64,000 nt of DNA from Mucilaginibacter celer (GCF_003576455.2 NZ_CP032869.1:4712001-4776000); one strand, 5' to 3'. Shown: positions 25,951 through 35,040, counted from the first letter of the stretch. Notes: generated by a model not told the origin, from the sequence alone. Made by a program: numbers and translations.

Positions 25951-27708
25951 ATGAAAACAACCCTCCGCTACCTGTTGGTACTGATATTTTTCTGTAGTTT
26001 GTTTAACACCATGGCGCAAACCAAGCGCCTCACCTATTGTAACCCACTCAACCTTGATTATGGTTATACACCTTTCGAGACCTTTGCAAGCTGGGGAAAG
26101 CACCGCGCCACGGCCGACCCAACCATGACTTTGTTTAAAGGCAAGTACTACCTTTTCTCTACCAATCAGTTCGGCTACTGGTGGAGCGACGATATGCTGA
26201 ACTGGAACTTTGTGTACCGCAAATTTGTCCGTCCGTACAATGAAGTTAAGGGCGATGAACTTTGCGCGCCAGCTACGTTGGTTTTGGGCGATACCCTGCT
26301 GGTGATCGGCTCTACCTATAATAAAGATTTTACCCTGTGGATGAGCACCAACCCCACGCACGATGATTGGAAAGCTGCCAAAGATTATTTTAAAGTAGGC
26401 GCATGGGACCCCGGCATGTTTGCCGATGATGACGGCCGGGTTTACATCTATCATGGTTCAAGCAATACCTTACCATTGTACGGCCAGGAAATTGACCGCC
26501 ACACCTTCGAGCCCATCGGCCCCAAAAAAGAAATGGTAAAACTTAACCCCGAAGAGCATGGCTGGGAACGTTTCGGTGAGCATAATGATAATGTTTTCCT
26601 GCTGCCATTTATCGAAGGTTCGTGGATGAACAAGTATAAAGGTAAATACTATCTGCAATTCGGCGCGCCGGGTACCGAGCAAAGCGGTTACGGCGATGGC
26701 GTTTTTGTAGGAGATAAACCGCTGGGGCCGTTCACCTATCAAAAACACAACCCATTCTCGTACAAACCGGGCGGCTTTGCCAAAGGTGCCGGGCATGGGG
26801 CAACCTGGGCCGATAAATATGGCAACTACTGGCACATCAGCACCATGGGCATCTCCGTAAAAAACAATTTTGAGCGCCGCATAGGCTTTTGGCCGGCAGG
26901 TTTTGATAAGGATGGCGTGCTGTACAGCAATACCGCTTACGGCGATTACCCGCACTACCTCTCTAACGGACCGGAAGATCACCTGAAAAGCAATTTCACC
27001 GGCTGGATGCTGCTTAACTACAACAAACCGGTAGAAGTTTCATCAACCCTCGGCGCATACGCGGGCAATAACGCCGTAGATGAAGATATCAAAACCTTCT
27101 GGAGCGCCAAAACCGCCAATAAAGGCGAGTGGCTAAAAACCGATCTGGGCGAAGTGAGTACCATCAATGCCATTCAAATAAACTATGCCGATCAGGATGC
27201 CACGTTTATGGGGAAATCGTTAGGTGTTTACCATCAGTACATCGTTTACTCATCGCTTAACGGTAAAACATGGAAGCCATTGATCGACAAAAGCAACAAC
27301 CGTAAAGATGTTCCGCATGATTATGTTGAGTTGAAAACTCCCGCTAAAGCACGCTATATAAAAATGGTAAACCTACATATGCCTACCGGCAAATTCGCCT
27401 TATCGGGTTTAAGGGTGTTTGGTAAAGGTGGTGGTGCAAGGCCGGATACAGTTCAAAACCTGATTGTGCTGCGCGGCGATAGCGAGCGCCGTAACTCCTG
27501 GCTTAAATGGAAACCTAATGATAATGCTACCGGCTACACCATTTACTTCGGCATAGCGCCCGATAAGTTGTACAGCAGCATAATGGTGTATGGCCGTAAC
27601 GAGTACTATTTTAATGGGATGGATAAAAGTTTGCCATACTATTTTCAGATAGAGGCTTTTAATGAGAATGGGATCTCGGCGAGGACTAAGGTTGTAAAGG
27701 TGGACTGA
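25951..27708 (+). CDS. GH43-family glycosidase with F5/8C and FN3 domains
   Basis: 585 aa. Signal peptide 1-22 (NTMAQT). Five-bladed propeller with the base in ATADPTM (Asp56) and a second aspartate in AWDPGMF (Asp153), the GH43 pattern of beta-xylosidases, arabinofuranosidases and galactan hydrolases. Residues about 345-495 form an F5/8-type C (discoidin) carbohydrate-binding domain (SSTLGAYAGNNAVDEDIKTFWSA), and 500-585 an FN3 domain. The discoidin module suggests binding to insoluble or galactose-rich glycan. Divergent from the GH42 gene; together they could process arabinogalactan (inference). Confidence 0.88.
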   Translation: MKTTLRYLLVLIFFCSLFNTMAQTKRLTYCNPLNLDYGYTPFETFASWGKHRATADPTMTLFKGKYYLFSTNQFGYWWSDDMLNWNFVYRKFVRPYNEVKGDELCAPATLVLGDTLLVIGSTYNKDFTLWMSTNPTHDDWKAAKDYFKVGAWDPGMFADDDGRVYIYHGSSNTLPLYGQEIDRHTFEPIGPKKEMVKLNPEEHGWERFGEHNDNVFLLPFIEGSWMNKYKGKYYLQFGAPGTEQSGYGDGVFVGDKPLGPFTYQKHNPFSYKPGGFAKGAGHGATWADKYGNYWHISTMGISVKNNFERRIGFWPAGFDKDGVLYSNTAYGDYPHYLSNGPEDHLKSNFTGWMLLNYNKPVEVSSTLGAYAGNNAVDEDIKTFWSAKTANKGEWLKTDLGEVSTINAIQINYADQDATFMGKSLGVYHQYIVYSSLNGKTWKPLIDKSNNRKDVPHDYVELKTPAKARYIKMVNLHMPTGKFALSGLRVFGKGGGARPDTVQNLIVLRGDSERRNSWLKWKPNDNATGYTIYFGIAPDKLYSSIMVYGRNEYYFNGMDKSLPYYFQIEAFNENGISARTKVVKVD

Positions 27709-27800
27709 TAAGCAAGTTAAATTTTTCTGGCAAAGCGCTAAGGCGCAATGAAAAACGTTAATATTTTTAGAAGTTGTTTAAAGATCACTATATCTCCGAG

Positions 27801-27877
27801 CGTCATTGCACGAAGCAATCGCGGACTATAAAGGGCGGATTTGCTTCCGTGCGATTGCTTCGTGCCTCGCAATGACG
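27801..27877. repeat. CGTCATTGCGAGG palindromic element, copy 2 (left arm shortened)
   Basis: The left arm reads CGTCATTGCACGAAGC, lacking five bases of the usual arm; the right arm is intact (GCCTCGCAATGACG). Centre GGACTATAAAGGGCGGA as in copy 1. It occupies the gap between the GH43 gene and the Spy/CpxP-like gene. Confidence 0.85.
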
Positions 27878-27943
27878 GCTTTTATATATTTTTAAACAAC
27901 CTCCTATAAATATAGAACTCAAAAAATAAGCCTATCTCCACCC

Positions 27944-28447
27944 ATGCTAAAACCACTATCCACCCTCATCATAACCCTGTTTTTATTCACCCCTGCCAAA
28001 GCTCAGCAACCAGCCGACAGCACCCTGAAAAAATCGCCCCTAAAAACACTCACCGATAAACAGTATACCTTATTAATTACCGGCGAGTATTTATTTGATG
28101 ATATAAACCAGGTAGCCCTGCTTAACCACTACCCCATGCCGGGCGATGCTTTGAAATTTAAAAAAGAGCTTTCACTTAGCCCTAACCAGGTTACCAAACT
28201 CGCCGCCCTGGCTACCGAACTGCACCGCAAACGCGTTGAAATGGGCAATTTTATTGTTACCAACGAAACCACTTTAGATAAACTGCTAAAAAAAGGTACC
28301 GACAACGGCAGCATTATTTTTTATGCCAACCGCTCGGGATTGTACTATGGCGAGCTTAGAAATGCCATTTTGCAGGCTTGTGTAAGCACCGGAAACCTGC
28401 TTGCGCCGGGGCAGGTGAGCAAACTGGAAACACTGTTAAACCATTAA
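27944..28447 (+). CDS. Small secreted protein, possibly Spy/CpxP-like
   Basis: 167 aa with signal peptide 1-20 (LFTPAKAQ). The mature part is helical; the segment LSPNQVTKLAALATELHRKR followed by a long charged helix resembles the LTxxQ motif of Spy/CpxP periplasmic chaperone-like proteins. The match is short, so the family is uncertain. No CpxAR-type genes adjoin. It lies 51 nt before accA but that gene has its own TAGATTTG promoter element. Confidence 0.5.
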   Translation: MLKPLSTLIITLFLFTPAKAQQPADSTLKKSPLKTLTDKQYTLLITGEYLFDDINQVALLNHYPMPGDALKFKKELSLSPNQVTKLAALATELHRKRVEMGNFIVTNETTLDKLLKKGTDNGSIIFYANRSGLYYGELRNAILQACVSTGNLLAPGQVSKLETLLNH

Positions 28448-28498
28448 TTGACAATATACCGTTAGATTTGCTTAATTTAGCGCCTCCAAATAAAATGT

Positions 28499-29452
28499 AT
28501 GAAGATCACATTCGATTTTGAAAAGCCACTGGCTGAGTTACAGCAGCAGATTGAAAAGGTAAAACAGGTTGAGGAAAAAAATAAACTCGACATGTCGGCC
28601 ACCGTTGCCGAACTTGAAGGTAAGCTGGAAGAAGCCAAAAAAGATATATACAACAACCTTACCGGTTGGCAAAAAGTTCAGATATCACGTCACCCCGAAA
28701 GGCCTTATACTTTGCAGTACATCGAGCTGATGTGCGATGATTTTATTGAACTGCATGGCGACCGTACCGTGGGCGATGATAAAGCTATTATTGGCGGTTT
28801 CGGTACTTTGAATGGTCAGACGGTAATGTTTATCGGTCACCAGAAAGGCCGTAACACCAAAGAGCGCCAATACCGCAACTTCGGTATGGCTAACCCCGAG
28901 GGTTACCGCAAAGCTTTAAGGCTGATGAAAATGGCCGAGAAATTCAACAAGCCTATTGTCACCCTGATTGATACTCCGGGAGCATATCCTGGCCTGGAAG
29001 CTGAAGAGCGCGGTCAGGGTGAAGCCATTGCCCGCAACCTGCTGGAGATGGCCGTATTGAAAGTGCCGGTTATCTGCGTAATTATTGGCGAAGGTGCATC
29101 GGGCGGTGCATTGGGTATTGGTATTGGCGATAAGGTGATGATGCTGGATAACTCATGGTATTCGGTAATTTCGCCCGAAAACTGCTCAACCATCCTTTGG
29201 AAAACCTGGGAAAATAAAGAGCGCGCTGCCGAGGTATTGAAACTAACCTCGACAGAAATGTTGAAAAACAAACTGATTGACGGGGTAATTAAAGAACCAC
29301 TTGGCGGTGCCCACCAGGATCCGGTTGCTATGGCAGGCATCCTGAAAAAGCAATTGCTAAAAGATTTGAAAACCCTTGGAGAAAAAAACATCGACGAACT
29401 GGTTGCCGAACGTATCGACAAATTCTGCTCGATGGGTGTAGTTAATGAATAA
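28499..29452 (+). CDS. accA: Acetyl-CoA carboxylase carboxyltransferase subunit alpha
   Basis: 317 aa, full length. An N-terminal coiled segment (FEKPLAELQQQIEKVKQ) is followed by the carboxyltransferase core: ISRHPERPYTLQYI, GGFGTLNGQTVMFIGHQKG, TLIDTPGAYPG and the oxyanion loop GEGASGGALG. It transfers the carboxyl group from biotin to acetyl-CoA, forming malonyl-CoA with AccD. The accD gene is not nearby, as usual. A TAGATTTG -7 element sits 28 nt upstream of the start. Confidence 0.97.
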   Translation: MKITFDFEKPLAELQQQIEKVKQVEEKNKLDMSATVAELEGKLEEAKKDIYNNLTGWQKVQISRHPERPYTLQYIELMCDDFIELHGDRTVGDDKAIIGGFGTLNGQTVMFIGHQKGRNTKERQYRNFGMANPEGYRKALRLMKMAEKFNKPIVTLIDTPGAYPGLEAEERGQGEAIARNLLEMAVLKVPVICVIIGEGASGGALGIGIGDKVMMLDNSWYSVISPENCSTILWKTWENKERAAEVLKLTSTEMLKNKLIDGVIKEPLGGAHQDPVAMAGILKKQLLKDLKTLGEKNIDELVAERIDKFCSMGVVNE

Positions 29453-29476
29453 CCCGTTTTTTTGATTCAGATATTG

Positions 29477-29507
29477 AAAGAGCTGCCTGCAAGGGTGGCT
29501 CTTTTTT
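29477..29507 (+). terminator. Probable terminator of accA
   Basis: AAGAGC / GCTCTTTTTT with an inner CC-GG pair; the stem is imperfect, but the T-run and position (25 nt after the stop) support it. Confidence 0.6.
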
Positions 29508-29602
29508 GTTTGATTGAGGTTGTGTCCGTCCGTTTCCCTCCCCCTACATCTTCGGACAACAGGGCTCTTTTTTGTTTATACGCTAAAAAAAAAGCGGGGG
29601 CT

Positions 29603-29826
29603 TGTGCGATTCCCTCTCATGGGAGCATAGCCGTCAACTTAAGCAAAAAGCGGTGGAATTGTGCGATTCCCCTCTTGAGAGGGGTGGAGGGGTGTGTTAT
29701 TCTGCGCGAGGTCATCGCTCGTATAACACACGCCTGCTCTCGCTCTTTCCCATCGCGCCTCCTCTAAAGAGGGGAGTTTAAAAGCTTGATATCTTAAATT
29801 GACGGCTATTCCCCTGGGAGGGACTC
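29603..29826. repeat. Nested 200-bp palindromic element, copy 1
   Basis: Outer ends: TGCGATTCCCTCTCATGGG...AGCCGTCAACTTAAGC and AAATTGACGGCTATTCCCC. The inner part (about 29655-29780) runs from GCGATTCCCCTCTTGAGAGG through TGTGTTA...TAACACAC to CCTCTAAAGAGGGG. An inverted copy lies at 53040-53345. This fills most of the 457-nt gap after accA; no gene is seen in it. Confidence 0.75.
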
Positions 29827-29909
29827 AAAAAACTTGTCCACCTTCTTTCCACATCCCACCTAACAACTTATCTATTCCTTATCTTTATAAAACCTCAAAC
29901 TATCTTATC

Positions 29910-30218
29910 ATGACAAAGGAAAATACCCCGCTGCCCACTACCCGCATGGTTACCATAGATGCCAACTCCTTTTGGTTTTACTGGATTGCCTGCCTGGCAC
30001 TTTATACCTGCAATCATTTCAGGATTACGCCTGGTGTAAGTATCTGGATAATGAACGCCGTAAGCGATTATATCATCATTGCCCTGTTTCTTACCCTGTT
30101 TCTTTACCTTGCCGGCCGGGCTATAAAAAGCGCCGAAGCCTTTAAACGCTACAACCTGTTTTGCTATGTTTTTCAGTCGGTAACGCTACTTTTCCTCATT
30201 TATAAAGTGTTTTTTTGA
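29910..30218 (+). CDS. Small two-helix membrane protein, unknown family
   Basis: 102 aa from the ATG at 29910 (MTKENTPLPTTRMVTIDANS). The frame runs 37 codons further upstream, into the repeat, which is not credible coding. Two membrane helices near residues 22-42 and 55-75, and a third weak one at the C-terminus (YVFQSVTLLFLIYKVFF). No catalytic motif. I do not recognise the family. It precedes the pentapeptide gene by 14 nt. Confidence 0.65.
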   Translation: MTKENTPLPTTRMVTIDANSFWFYWIACLALYTCNHFRITPGVSIWIMNAVSDYIIIALFLTLFLYLAGRAIKSAEAFKRYNLFCYVFQSVTLLFLIYKVFF

Positions 30219-30220
30219 GT

Positions 30221-30228
30221 TAGATTTG
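30221..30228 (+). promoter_or_regulatory. TAnnTTTG element directly before the pentapeptide gene
   Basis: TAGATTTG ends four bases before the ATG at 30233, so a transcript from it would be leaderless. No convincing TTG lies 19-20 nt upstream, so the promoter may be weak or the match fortuitous. Confidence 0.4.
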
Positions 30229-30232
30229 CCGC

Positions 30233-30799
30233 ATGCCATCAGCCTACTACGAAGATCAAATTTTCACCAAACTCAACGCCCGCGAGCTTAGCCCCGGCAA
30301 TTATGAAAACTGTAAATTCATCAATTGCGACCTTGCCAATGCCCATCTTTACGGCTTTACTTTTGTTGATTGCCTGTTTGATACCTGCAACCTGCTACTG
30401 GCCGATGTAAGCAGCACCGGACTGCAAAACATCCGCTTTAAACATTGTAAGCTAAGCGGTGTAAACTTTGGTAAAGCCGATGATTTTTTGTTTGAGGTGC
30501 ATTTTGAGGATTGTATTCTGGATAATGCCGTTTTTTACAAAAAGAAAAACAAAAAGGCCGTATTTACCGATTGCTCCATGATGGAAACCGATTTTACCGA
30601 GGCCGACCTGAGCGATTGTAAATTCAACAATTGCAACCTTAAAAACGCTTTTTTTAGCCGTACGGTGTTAAAAAATGCCGATTTAAGCTCATCGTACAAC
30701 TTTATCATCAACCCGGATGATAATGTGATTAAAAAGGCTAAGTTTTCGTTACATGGTTTGCCTGGACTACTTACTAAATATGATATCCGTGTGGGATAA
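30233..30799 (+). CDS. Pentapeptide-repeat protein
   Basis: 188 aa built of A(D/N)LxX-type five-residue repeats: CKFINCDLANAHLYGFTFVDC, CKLSGVNFGKADDF, CSMMETDFTEADLSDCKFNN and so on, forming a right-handed quadrilateral beta-helix. Unusually Cys-rich at repeat positions. Relatives such as Qnr and MfpA mimic DNA and shield gyrase, but most have no assigned function; the C-terminal PGLLTKYDIRVG tail is as in the general YjbI-like group. Function unknown. Confidence 0.88.
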   Translation: MPSAYYEDQIFTKLNARELSPGNYENCKFINCDLANAHLYGFTFVDCLFDTCNLLLADVSSTGLQNIRFKHCKLSGVNFGKADDFLFEVHFEDCILDNAVFYKKKNKKAVFTDCSMMETDFTEADLSDCKFNNCNLKNAFFSRTVLKNADLSSSYNFIINPDDNVIKKAKFSLHGLPGLLTKYDIRVG

Positions 30800-30843
30800 T
30801 ATTTTGGCTGGTAATTAGTTAATATCAAAGTACAATACCTAAG

Positions 30844-30922
30844 CGTCATTGCGAGGCACGAAGCAATCGTACGTAGGCAAGTTCCTGTAAAGTTCGCGAT
30901 TGCTTCGTGCCTCGCAATGACG
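30844..30922. repeat. CGTCATTGCGAGG palindromic element, copy 3
   Basis: Full-length arms (CGTCATTGCGAGGCACGAAG and the inverted CTTCGTGCCTCGCAATGACG) around a centre that differs from copies 1 and 2 (TACGTAGGCAAGTTCCTG). It lies in front of the M23 peptidase gene. Confidence 0.85.
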
Positions 30923-30954
30923 GTGGCTTCATACCTTTTACCAATACAAACCTT

Positions 30955-31680
30955 ATGCAAAAAACAATCCTGCTTTTTTCTTTTCTCCTGATTTCAACCG
31001 TTGCTTTAGCGCAATCAGATACTTCCATATTTACCAAATTCAACAATTTCAACAACAGCGTTTTAAATGGCGGGATAAAAAAAGCCGAAGCAAAAAAACA
31101 GTTTGAGGAAATAATGAGCTATATCAATTCGAAAGAGATAGTACGCAGCGAAGTGGTTACGAACAAAGGACAATGGGTATTCCCTTTAAAAGGCTATAAA
31201 AGCAGCGCCATAGGCGGTATCCATGGCAACGGCTATTTTGATAAAGGCTACAGATTTTTAGATGGCAACAAACACGGTGCCCATCCCGCTCACGATATTT
31301 TTATAACCGATCGAAACCAGGATTGTATTGACGACCGCACCCAAAAAACTGTTGACGTAATTGCAGTAGATGAAGGCTGGGTGATTTCCTGCACCAATAA
31401 ATGGGAACCTACCAGTGATATGCGTGGCGGAAAATTTATCTGGATCTATCACCCGGCAAGTAAAGTTTTCACCTATTACGCTCACAACAACCATATTTTT
31501 GTAAAGCCCGGCGATCACGTAAAACAAGGCCAGAAAATTGCCGAAGTTGGTCGTACCGGTTATAACGCCTACAAAAAACGTTCACCAACCCACCTGCATT
31601 TCTCCGAGTTTAAACTGGTGGACGGCGTTCCTGTTCCTTTTAATCCTTATCAACAATTACTTAAAGCCAAAACCTTATGA
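30955..31680 (+). CDS. M23-family metallopeptidase
   Basis: 241 aa from the ATG at 30955, which opens a signal peptide (MQKTILLFSFLLISTVALAQ); the longer frame starts within the repeat. LytM-type site: HPAHDIFI supplies the H-x3-D zinc ligands and HLHFSEF the terminal HxH. It likely cleaves peptidoglycan cross-links or secreted peptides in the periplasm. The stop overlaps the next start by 4 nt (ATGA), so the two are coupled and may act together. Confidence 0.92.
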   Translation: MQKTILLFSFLLISTVALAQSDTSIFTKFNNFNNSVLNGGIKKAEAKKQFEEIMSYINSKEIVRSEVVTNKGQWVFPLKGYKSSAIGGIHGNGYFDKGYRFLDGNKHGAHPAHDIFITDRNQDCIDDRTQKTVDVIAVDEGWVISCTNKWEPTSDMRGGKFIWIYHPASKVFTYYAHNNHIFVKPGDHVKQGQKIAEVGRTGYNAYKKRSPTHLHFSEFKLVDGVPVPFNPYQQLLKAKTL

Positions 31681-32435
31681 AAGCCCTGATCACCTGCCTG
31701 CTATTGTTTTTCCATATTGCCGCCCCTGCACCCGATAATATTTTGAAACGTTTTGCAGTACCGGCAGGTTATCACCGCATAGCACCGCCTCCGGGCAGTT
31801 TTGGTGCCTGGTTACAAGCCTTACCGCTTAAACCGGCAGGTACATCCACCAAAACCTATAAAGGCGATATTGCCAGAACGGATGTGTACACCGCTGCCGT
31901 TATTGACATGAGCGTAGGCAACCAGGACCTGCAACAATGTGCCGATGCCGTAATGCGCCTGCGTGGTGAATATCTTTATCAACAGAAAAAATACAATGAA
32001 ATAAGCTTCAACTTTACCAGCGGTTTCAAATGTGATTATGAGCATTACGCCAAAGGTTACCGCTATAAAAACGATCATTGGGTGTTAAAAACCAAACCCG
32101 ACTATTCGTATCCAACGTTTTTAAATTACATGAACCTGGTGTTTTGCTATGCCGGTACCCTGTCCTTACAAAAAGAATTAAAAACAGTTACCAACCCTGC
32201 CGAGGTTAAGGCTGGCGATGTGTTTATCCACGGAGGATCGCCGGGACATTGTTTTATTGTGCTTGATGTGGTGGAGAACGCCGCCCATCAACAGCAGTTT
32301 TTACTGGCCCAGAGCTTTATGCCGGCGCAAAATATCCAGGTGTTAAAATACCTTTCGCCCTGGTTTGCTATGGATAAGCATAGCGGGATACTTTATGGCG
32401 AATTGATTAGTAAGGATTATTTGAAGCGGTTTTAG
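31677..32435 (+). CDS. DUF4846 domain-containing secreted protein
   Basis: 252 aa with a signal peptide (LITCLLLFFHIAAPAP). The body matches DUF4846: YKGDIARTDVYTAAVIDMSVG, QQCADAVMRLRGEYL, the late GSPGHCFIVLDV and LAQSFMPAQNIQVL. The conserved Cys-containing GHCFIVLD strand could mark a papain-like fold acting on peptides, but this is only a guess. Coupled to the M23 peptidase gene, which suggests a role in cell-wall remodelling. Confidence 0.85.
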   Translation: MKALITCLLLFFHIAAPAPDNILKRFAVPAGYHRIAPPPGSFGAWLQALPLKPAGTSTKTYKGDIARTDVYTAAVIDMSVGNQDLQQCADAVMRLRGEYLYQQKKYNEISFNFTSGFKCDYEHYAKGYRYKNDHWVLKTKPDYSYPTFLNYMNLVFCYAGTLSLQKELKTVTNPAEVKAGDVFIHGGSPGHCFIVLDVVENAAHQQQFLLAQSFMPAQNIQVLKYLSPWFAMDKHSGILYGELISKDYLKRF

Positions 32436-32458
32436 TTTTAGTCTTTTTATCCCCCCTA

Positions 32459-32540
32459 CGTCATTGCGAGGCACGAAGCAATCCCCGACTTACAGAGAGG
32501 CCCTGTATAGTTCGCGATTGCTTCGTGCCTCGCAATGACG
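32459..32540. repeat. CGTCATTGCGAGG palindromic element, copy 4
   Basis: Full-length arms around a centre reading CCCCGACTTACAGAGAGGCCC. It is located between convergent genes. Confidence 0.85.
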
Positions 32541-32559
32541 TGGCTGAGAGTAATTGAAG

Positions 32560-33579
32560 TTACCTTTTCTCCACCCTATCATAAAACCCGCCAAAACTGT
32601 TCAGTTTCACAGCATCCTCATTAAAAAAATCTCCTGGGAAGCCCAACTCGATAGCGCTTACCTGGTTTAATTTTTGGATATGTTCGGGACTTAGTTTGGT
32701 ATCTGTGGCTTTAAGGTTATCGTTTAGCTGCTCCAGCTTGGTGGCCCCTACTATGGGGATGCAGCTCAGGTCGCGGTCCATCATCCATTGCAGGGCAACG
32801 TGGCTTTCGGATACGCCCAGCTCGGCGGCTATTTCAACTACGGCTTCGGTTATTTTGATGGCACGGTCGTTTCGGCGGTTGCTTTCGGGTTTTACACGGC
32901 CTTGTTCGCCGCGCAGGTATTTGCCGGTGAGTGCGCCGCCTGCCAGGGGGGCCCATGGCGTAACCGTCATGCCGTAGTGTTTGGCCATGGGCAGCAGTTC
33001 GCGCTCGGCGGTGCGGGCCAGCAGGCTGTACTCTACCTGTAGGGCAATAAACTGGCTCCAGCCCATCAGCTCGGCAAGAGTATTGCCTTTTGATACTACC
33101 CAGGCAGGGGTATCGCTAATGGCGGCGTAGGTTACTTTGCCTTGTTTAATCAAATCGTCGAGCCCGCGCAGCACCTCATCAATGGGGGTTATATTATCCC
33201 AGATGTGCAGGTACAGCACATCAATAAAATCGGTTTTGAGGCGTTTGAGGCTTTCTTCAACGCTGCGCATCATGTTTTTGCGGTTATTGCCCGATGCATT
33301 GGGGTTGGTGATGTTATCCTTCAGGGTGTATTTGGTGGCCAGCACAAAATAATCGCGATCATGATTGCCGAGGTATTCGCCTATTATTTTTTCGCTGGTG
33401 CCCAGTTTGTATACGTTGGCGGTATCAATAAAATTGCCGCCGGCGTTGGCAAAGGCATCCATAATGGCAAAGCTGCCTTCCTTATCGGCTCCCCAGCCTG
33501 CCTCGGTACCAAAGCCCATAGCGCCAAGGCACAGTTCGGATACTTTAAGGCCCGAGCGGCCTAATAGTTTGTAGTTCAT
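32560..33579 (-). CDS. Aldo/keto reductase
   Basis: 339 aa TIM-barrel oxidoreductase. Catalytic tetrad in context: Asp in FIDTANVY (with Tyr), Lys in LATKYTL, His in LYLHIWD. The NADPH-binding end has CIPIVGATKLEQLNDNL. It resembles the YajO/Tas subgroup, acting on small aldehydes or sugar-derived substrates. Monocistronic; repeats on both sides. Confidence 0.92.
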   Translation of the reverse strand: MNYKLLGRSGLKVSELCLGAMGFGTEAGWGADKEGSFAIMDAFANAGGNFIDTANVYKLGTSEKIIGEYLGNHDRDYFVLATKYTLKDNITNPNASGNNRKNMMRSVEESLKRLKTDFIDVLYLHIWDNITPIDEVLRGLDDLIKQGKVTYAAISDTPAWVVSKGNTLAELMGWSQFIALQVEYSLLARTAERELLPMAKHYGMTVTPWAPLAGGALTGKYLRGEQGRVKPESNRRNDRAIKITEAVVEIAAELGVSESHVALQWMMDRDLSCIPIVGATKLEQLNDNLKATDTKLSPEHIQKLNQVSAIELGFPGDFFNEDAVKLNSFGGFYDRVEKR

Positions 33580-33626
33580 ATGTTTATTTATGGTGATGTT
33601 GTGTGCTTTAATTAATATATATAAGC

Positions 33627-33722
33627 CGTCATTGCGAGGAACGAAGCAATCCCCAACAGGCAGAGAGGCTTAGCAAATCCGTCCTGTACAGTATGGGATT
33701 GCTTCGTACCTCGCAATTGACG
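33627..33722. repeat. CGTCATTGCGAGG palindromic element, copy 5 (expanded centre)
   Basis: The arms match copies 1-4, but the right arm has an extra T (TCGCAATTGACG) and the centre is about 14 bp longer. It lies upstream of the reductase start. Confidence 0.8.
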
Positions 33723-33791
33723 TGGGGGATACAGCACTTTTATTCGCTCATTTTTAAAACAGCTTTTAAGAAAACACATTCCAACCTCCTC

Positions 33792-34190
33792 TTATCCGCC
33801 CATTTTAGGTGCTATAAAAATTATTACGGCGGTAATAAAAGCCGCGGCTACACCTACCACAATTTCGCCGCCTATCAGCACATAATGCCCGGCTGTGCGG
33901 CGGTGTTTGTTGGTTTTAAAAGCTTCCTGCCGGTAGGTATCTACATACACCGAATCGTGAAGCAAGGCGGTATCTTTTACTGCCGCGGCAGTGGGCTTAA
34001 AATAATCGGAAGTGTAGGGTAGTTTGTGTCGATATTTTTTCCAGGCGGCGTTATCCAGCCTGAAGCTTTTGGCATCGGTACGGGCCACTTTTATCACGCT
34101 GTCGCGATGGGCCAGGTTTTGGGCACAGGCGCAGCATACCCATCCAAATAATACCAATAGTAAAATACTTTTTTTGTAACCCGCTTTCAT
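33792..34190 (-). CDS. Small envelope protein of unknown function
   Basis: 132 aa from the ATG at 34190 (MKAGYKKSILLLVLFGWVCC), which opens a hydrophobic signal or lipoprotein-like segment ending in CCACAQN. Upstream codons cover the divergent leader and are not credible. The C-terminus is one strong membrane helix (VLIGGEIVVGVAAAFITAVI) followed by FIAPKMGG. The centre has polar and basic residues. No family recognised. Confidence 0.65.
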   Translation of the reverse strand: MKAGYKKSILLLVLFGWVCCACAQNLAHRDSVIKVARTDAKSFRLDNAAWKKYRHKLPYTSDYFKPTAAAVKDTALLHDSVYVDTYRQEAFKTNKHRRTAGHYVLIGGEIVVGVAAAFITAVIIFIAPKMGG

Positions 34191-34269
34191 TATTACTGAT
34201 AAGGCCATCTGCCCAAACAATCCTTCCTTTTGCTTTGTACTTATTAATACACTGCTAATATACCAAATT

Positions 34270-34596
34270 ATGAAAATCATCACCCTGCATATCCCTACCG
34301 ATCTGAGCCGGCTATACCTGTTATTAAAGGAAAAACTGAACCCCATATTTCATGAGCAACGCCAAACTGATCTTAATTTCAGGATTGAACTTAATGATGA
34401 TGCCATCGAGATTTCGCAACCGGAAATTTATGAGGGTGCTTTGTTCAGCATTGCCATTAATGGTGCTGAACTGTGGATAACCCGTAATGAACATTATGTT
34501 GATGATGTAAATTCTCTTACCATCGAATCTATCCTGAATGATTTGTTTAGTGATATTGCCGGTAATTTGGGGACTGACCTGGTGCAGGAGGGGTGA
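34270..34596 (+). CDS. Hypothetical soluble protein
   Basis: 108 aa, MKIITLHIPTDLSRLYLLLKEKLNPIFHE, with no signal or membrane segment. Predicted alternating helix-strand, with an acidic patch (NDDAIEISQPEIYEG). Divergent from the preceding envelope-protein gene. I do not recognise it. Confidence 0.6.
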   Translation: MKIITLHIPTDLSRLYLLLKEKLNPIFHEQRQTDLNFRIELNDDAIEISQPEIYEGALFSIAINGAELWITRNEHYVDDVNSLTIESILNDLFSDIAGNLGTDLVQEG

Positions 34597-35040
34597 AAAA
34601 GCTGAAAGCTTAAAGCATAAAGCCGAAAGCTTTTTTGAACTTAATTTCAAGAGATTAGTGATTGGAGAATAGAGATTAGTTCTCTATGTCCTTAAAGCCT
34701 TCAACTATAAAACAATGCACAAAAATCTTTGCGCCTTTGCTACTTTGCGCGCTTAATTCTTAAACTATAAAACAATTCACAAAAAATCTTTGCGGCTTTG
34801 CGCCTCTGCGTGCTCAATTTCAAGAGATTAGTGATTGGAGAACAGAGATTAATTATTTGTTTACTTAAAGCTTTCAGCTCTCAAACAATTCACAAAAATC
34901 ATTGCGCCTTTGCTACTTTGCGCGCTTAATTCTTCAACTCTCAAACAACCCTCAAAAACCTTTGCGCCTTCGCGACTTTGCGTGCCCAATTCTTCAACTC
35001 TAAAACAATGCACAAAACCTTTGCGCGCTTAAATCCACCC
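34597..35040. repeat. Imperfect tandem array of a CTTTGCGCCTTTGCnACTTTGCG unit
   Basis: Begins with GCTGAAAGC/GCTTTTT words and GAGATTAGTGATTGGAGA words (34650, 34810), then about five degenerate copies of a roughly 60-bp unit: CAACTnTAAAACAATnCACAAAAA, CTTTGCGCC, ACTTTGCG, GCTTAATTCTT, at about 34710, 34763, 34885, 34945 and 35000. A single unit recurs at 54903-54995. This fills the 502-nt gap before the MscS gene; no ORF. Confidence 0.75.

Noticed and set aside
34700..35040. CRISPR-like array
   Set aside because: Repeat units are degenerate and spacing is irregular with related, not unique, intervening sequence.
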